From contig JABDCJ010000078.1 in NCBI GenBank assembly GCA_013288145.1, forward strand, positions 1 through 7,288: DNA of 7,288 bases, given 5' to 3'. The position numbers were made by a program, and so were the translations under genes. The notes below the pieces were generated by a model. That model made no database searches. It saw only the letters and a list, made by a program, of their open reading frames with translations, and was not told the origin of the DNA. Below are positions 5,440-7,288 of the stretch, piece by piece (within the stretch, counting starts at the first letter, position 1; each line of letters starts with the position of its first letter). The DNA comes from Nitrososphaerota archaeon. Lineage in GTDB: Archaea > Thermoproteota > Nitrososphaeria > Nitrososphaerales > CADDZS01.

Positions 5440-5769
5440 ATGAAATACCGTAGCAGAACAGAGATCATGGATGCGATTCTCCGATCTTCAATATCCGGTG
5501 CTAAAAAGACGCAGATAATGTATAGAGCATACTTATCGGTGGCACAATTGAACGAGTATTTGAGGGACCTTACAGAGAAGCAGTTGATAAGATATGAAGA
5601 AGATTCACGAATCTTTCGGGTCACCGATAGAGGAATTCGATTCTTGAACGTTTACGATGAGATCAGTGAACTTGTTACTGTCAGCGAAGAACGACCCTTC
5701 TTGAAAGAGCTAGCGACACCACTTCCTTCTCCCGAAAAGGCAGAGATCATGATGAAGCCCTGGGTTTAG
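5440..5769 (+). CDS. ArnR1-like winged-helix (HTH_45-type) transcription regulator
   Basis: 109 residues from ATG 5440 to TAG 5767-5769. The frame is open further upstream (to 5248), but that part overlaps the divergent receiver gene and does not look protein-like; starting at MKYRSRTEIM gives the usual length of roughly 100 residues and places the fold at the very N-terminus. The winged helix spans about 4-78: RSRTEIMDAILRSS (helix 1), GAKKTQIMYRAYLS (helix 2), VAQLNEYLRDLTEKQLI (recognition helix), then the wing RYEEDSRIFRVTDRGIRFL and a final helix. This order is typical of archaeal HTH_45/ArnR1-like proteins, some of which regulate archaella genes in Sulfolobus; others are uncharacterised. 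There is no membrane segment, unlike ArnR. Its stop codon overlaps that of paralogue C on the other strand. The start codon is the least certain part. Confidence 0.85.
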   Translation: MKYRSRTEIMDAILRSSISGAKKTQIMYRAYLSVAQLNEYLRDLTEKQLIRYEEDSRIFRVTDRGIRFLNVYDEISELVTVSEERPFLKELATPLPSPEKAEIMMKPWV

Positions 5770-6227
5770 AGAACGAAATGATTTGGAGGATTCTTCCTTC
5801 CTATAGTCTCAACTACTTCGGTCCAGATCACATCTCTCACTCCTTTCATAGCTTTTACAGTTTCTAGGAGATCCAACAGAATGGCGTTGTCTTTGACAAA
5901 AACTTCGACGCGTAAGTCTATAGTATGTTCTCCAATAGTTCTTGCAGCATACGTTACGTCTTCACGTTCTAACAATTCCTTTCCTATGGTCATTGTCTCG
6001 CCACCTTCTGTGTAAATCAAAAGGTCGATGCGTCTGTAACCAAATTTCATAGGATCTAGAGAATAATGCCTTATGAGATATTCTTCCTCTAATCTTTTCC
6101 TCCTTCTCTGGACAGTGCTTATCGGCATATCGAGTTGCTTAGATATCTCATGAGTCGCTATACTCCCCTCAGAATCGAGAAGCAACCGCAGCATCTTTCT
6201 GTCCATATCCGACAGCTGAGAATACAT
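5766..6227 (-). CDS. Lrp/AsnC-like transcription regulator, paralogue C
   Basis: 153 residues from ATG 6227 to TAA 5768-5766. The frame stays open to 6314, but starting at MYSQLSDMDRK gives the same length and N-terminus as paralogue A, and the upstream stretch contains the promoter. The helix-turn-helix (9-51) is intact, with recognition helix STVQRRRKRLEEEYL identical to A; the sensing domain (about 68-145) has LLIYTEGGETMTIGKELL, RTIGEHTIDLRVEVFVKDN and VKAMKGVRDVIWTEVV. A and C should therefore recognise similar DNA, whereas differences in the sensing domain (for example VTYAART versus VTSAVRT) leave room for different effectors or heterodimers. Its end overlaps the ArnR1-like gene tail-to-tail by 4 nt, so neither gene has a 3' spacer. 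Confidence 0.9.
   Translation of the reverse strand: MYSQLSDMDRKMLRLLLDSEGSIATHEISKQLDMPISTVQRRRKRLEEEYLIRHYSLDPMKFGYRRIDLLIYTEGGETMTIGKELLEREDVTYAARTIGEHTIDLRVEVFVKDNAILLDLLETVKAMKGVRDVIWTEVVETIGRKNPPNHFVL
5785..5858. repeat. 74-nt perfect repeat, copy 2 (copy 1 at 3662-3735)
   Basis: Second copy of the identical tract, at the 3' end of paralogue C. The copies lie 2,123 bp apart in direct orientation, so recombination between them could delete or duplicate paralogue B, the receiver gene and the winged-helix gene. Confidence 0.9.
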
Positions 6228-6260
6228 TACGCAGGGTGATCTGTCTAAATGCCTCAAAAA

Positions 6261-6268
6261 TAAATATT
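6261..6268 (-). promoter_or_regulatory. TATA box of paralogue C
   Basis: The minus strand reads AATATTTA followed by a T-rich stretch, centred about 37 nt upstream of the ATG at 6227. This would give a leader of about 10 nt without a Shine-Dalgarno. It lies inside the open upstream extension, supporting the shorter start. Confidence 0.45.
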
Positions 6269-6425
6269 CCTGAACGAAATAACCAAAAATACCTTTGTTC
6301 ATGTCTTTTCTCATGGACCGAGTCCTTCAAGATAGAGACAAGGGAGATAGTCGGACATGATACAGCCATATTTCTGGCTCCCCATCTTTTTGGTGAAACG
6401 ACTAACTGGTGGACAGGTTATCAGA

Positions 6426-6447
6426 ATATTCTAGATAACTAGAATAT
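6426..6447. repeat. Perfect 9-bp inverted repeat with 4-nt loop
   Basis: ATATTCTAG, loop ATAA, CTAGAATAT. It lies 8 nt after the stop codon of the minus-strand 71-aa gene and about 200 nt upstream of paralogue C. As RNA it would be a 9-bp AU-rich stem-loop just behind the stop, able to protect the 3' end or aid termination, but no U-tract follows. As DNA it is a 22-bp palindromic site of the kind dimeric helix-turn-helix regulators bind. Which is right cannot be decided here. Confidence 0.75.
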
Positions 6448-6455
6448 GAACCAAG

Positions 6456-6671
6456 TTAATTTGTGGCTAGCGCACCATGCTCAACTATTCTGATTCCAGT
6501 TTCGGGGTATCTTGATACTTGATTCGACACGGATTTTTTAGCACGTGACAAATGATCGCTACACAACAAATATGTCCTCATCTCCTTCGGTAGCGTTGGC
6601 CAGCTGTACTCTATCAAGACCCAGCCTGTCGCTCTATTCGAGCAGCCTTCACTAGATTGACAAGTAGTCAT
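6456..6671 (-). CDS. 71-aa small zinc-binding protein (C-x5-C...C-x2-H)
   Basis: ATG 6671 to stop at 6456. Cys4 and Cys10 (C-x5-C, followed by the typical Asn and Ala as in CSNRATG) and Cys37/His40 (LLCSDH) form a likely single zinc site, in the pattern of short archaeal and bacterial zinc-ribbon-like proteins in which C-x4/5-C-x3-A is followed about 25 residues later by L-C-x2-H. Between them is a beta-like stretch (GWVLIEYSW). The C-terminal third (RAKKSVSNQVSRYPETGIRIVE) has no recognised motif. No membrane segment. It is the last gene of the minus-strand SPFH cluster, 5 nt after the possible 27-aa ORF, and is followed by the inverted repeat. Function unknown; the metal site is inferred from spacing. 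Confidence 0.72.
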   Translation of the reverse strand: MTTCQSSEGCSNRATGWVLIEYSWPTLPKEMRTYLLCSDHLSRAKKSVSNQVSRYPETGIRIVEHGALATN

Positions 6672-6676
6672 CGCGA

Positions 6677-6760
6677 TTACTCTACAATCTTAACCGGCAT
6701 CAACATCGGCGCTCTCACGCTCGTGATGGAAAAGATCTGGATATCGACGAACGACTCCAT
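6677..6760 (-). CDS. Possible 27-aa ORF between the SPFH and zinc-protein genes
   Basis: ATG at 6760, 11 nt after the SPFH stop, to TAA 5 nt before the 71-aa gene. The product (MESFVDIQIF, then SITSVRAPMLMPVKIVE) is mostly hydrophobic or neutral with no known motif. It fills the gap exactly, which could indicate a translated leader or coupling peptide, but it is short enough to be chance and no Shine-Dalgarno precedes it. Confidence 0.28.
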   Translation of the reverse strand: MESFVDIQIFSITSVRAPMLMPVKIVE

Positions 6761-6771
6761 CTGAAAGATGA

Positions 6772-7288
6772 TCACTGTACTTGGACCGAAGAAACGTTCT
6801 GCTTTTGACGTGTTTGTTCATCCTGCTTGTCCGTCGATTGACCGGTGCTCGTCTGTGGAGCAAATTGTGTTGTTCCTGCTCCTGCGGTCGGCATGTTGGT
6901 TGGAATTAGCATGAGAGTCCCACGTCCTTGGAGCCCGAGCTCATAGAGAATATTCATCCAACGAAGTTCCATCGCTCTCGGATTTTGAGAGTAGAGGTTT
7001 GCAGCATCAACCATTTTCTGCGCAGCCTGGAACTCTGCTTCGGCTAATGTGATTCTAGCCCTTCGCTCTCTCTCCGCTTGAGCCTGCCTGGACATTGCCT
7101 CTTGCAACGCCGCAGGAGTAGTAATATCTCTGATTTCCACCGCTGTAACTTTGACGCCCCAGTTTTCAGTTTTCAAATCAATTATTTCTCGAGCTGATGC
7201 GCCTATCTTTTCCCTTTCATACAGGAGGTCATCGAAGCTGACCCCGCCGATAGTTTCTCTTAACGTTGTTTGGGCAGCAAGCTGAGTT
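6772..7288 (-). CDS. SPFH/Band 7 (stomatin/slipin-like) protein, C-terminal part
   Basis: The minus frame enters at the right edge and ends at TGA 6774-6772; 171 residues are visible and the true start lies outside. The visible part is the second half of an SPFH domain: TQLAAQTTLRETIGG, FDDLLYEREKIGA, then TENWGVKVTAVEIRDITTP and ALQEAMSRQAQAERERRARI, which is the stomatin signature leading into an Ala/Glu-rich coiled coil (LAEAEFQAAQKMVDAANLY). After it come NPRAMELRWMNILYEL and a low-complexity Gln/Thr/Ser tail. Such proteins oligomerise into large rings on the membrane and organise lipid microdomains or control membrane proteases; prokaryotic slipins are often next to an NfeD gene, but none is visible downstream. 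The N-terminal membrane anchor is outside the window. Confidence 0.93.
   Translation of the reverse strand, partial: TQLAAQTTLRETIGGVSFDDLLYEREKIGASAREIIDLKTENWGVKVTAVEIRDITTPAALQEAMSRQAQAERERRARITLAEAEFQAAQKMVDAANLYSQNPRAMELRWMNILYELGLQGRGTLMLIPTNMPTAGAGTTQFAPQTSTGQSTDKQDEQTRQKQNVSSVQVQ

Noticed and set aside
6228..6314. 29-residue N-terminal extension of paralogue C
   Set aside because: Paralogue A starts at the equivalent Met, and the extension contains the TATA box and has no counterpart in A or B.
6236..6442. 68-codon plus-strand frame
   Set aside because: It runs antisense over the promoter of paralogue C and ends inside the palindrome; no motif recognised.

Overview
The window reads as a chromosomal segment of an archaeon, most likely a terrestrial or soil Nitrososphaeria/Thaumarchaeota (Nitrososphaera-like) genome. 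This is inferred from several expanded Lrp/AsnC-like regulators of a type I associate with that group, a short ArnR1-like winged-helix protein, small zinc-binding proteins, a stand-alone CheY-like receiver domain, TATA boxes about 26 nt upstream of start codons (leaderless genes), and T-tract terminators. No rRNA, tRNA, CRISPR array or transposase was seen.

Left part (1-2840), cell surface: a minus-strand secreted DUF3494 (ice-binding-protein-like) gene runs off the left edge. A 620-nt spacer follows, holding the degraded 3' end of an Lrp-like gene (971-1075). Next is a plus-strand, membrane-anchored DUF4352-like surface protein (1368-2840). Its original N-terminal zinc ribbon survives in the DNA (1349-1418) but is cut off by a lost start codon (ATG to ATC, behind a perfect Shine-Dalgarno) and a one-base frameshift.

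Middle (2841-4865), small proteins and regulators: a 44-aa B-box-type zinc-finger gene with no other annotated domain (3136-3270) faces a lysine-rich 69-aa ORF. Then comes a divergent pair of Lrp-like paralogues (3643-4104 minus, 4182-4703 plus) whose TATA boxes both predict leaderless mRNAs. The plus-strand copy lacks two residues in its DNA-recognition helix. Directly behind it, in the same frame, lies an eroded DUF4242-type gene (4704-4865) with an in-frame stop.

Right-centre (4924-6227), signalling: a stand-alone receiver domain (minus) is divergent from an ArnR1-like winged-helix gene (plus), which overlaps tail-to-tail by 4 nt with a third Lrp-like paralogue (minus). The two minus-strand Lrp-like paralogues are moderately diverged overall but share a perfectly identical 74-nt 3' tract, suggesting gene conversion.

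Right edge (6426-7288): a minus-strand cluster of a SPFH/stomatin-like gene (5' end off the window), a possible 27-aa ORF and a 71-aa zinc-binding protein. It is followed by a perfect 9-bp inverted repeat with a 4-nt loop.

Overall the segment looks like a lineage-specific regulatory neighbourhood with repeated duplication and decay: three intact or near-intact Lrp-like genes plus one remnant, mixed with surface proteins and small zinc-finger proteins. I see no complete, clearly defined new multi-gene system. The best leads are the archaeal B-box microprotein, the broken zinc-ribbon start, the recognition-helix deletion and the gene-conversion tract.
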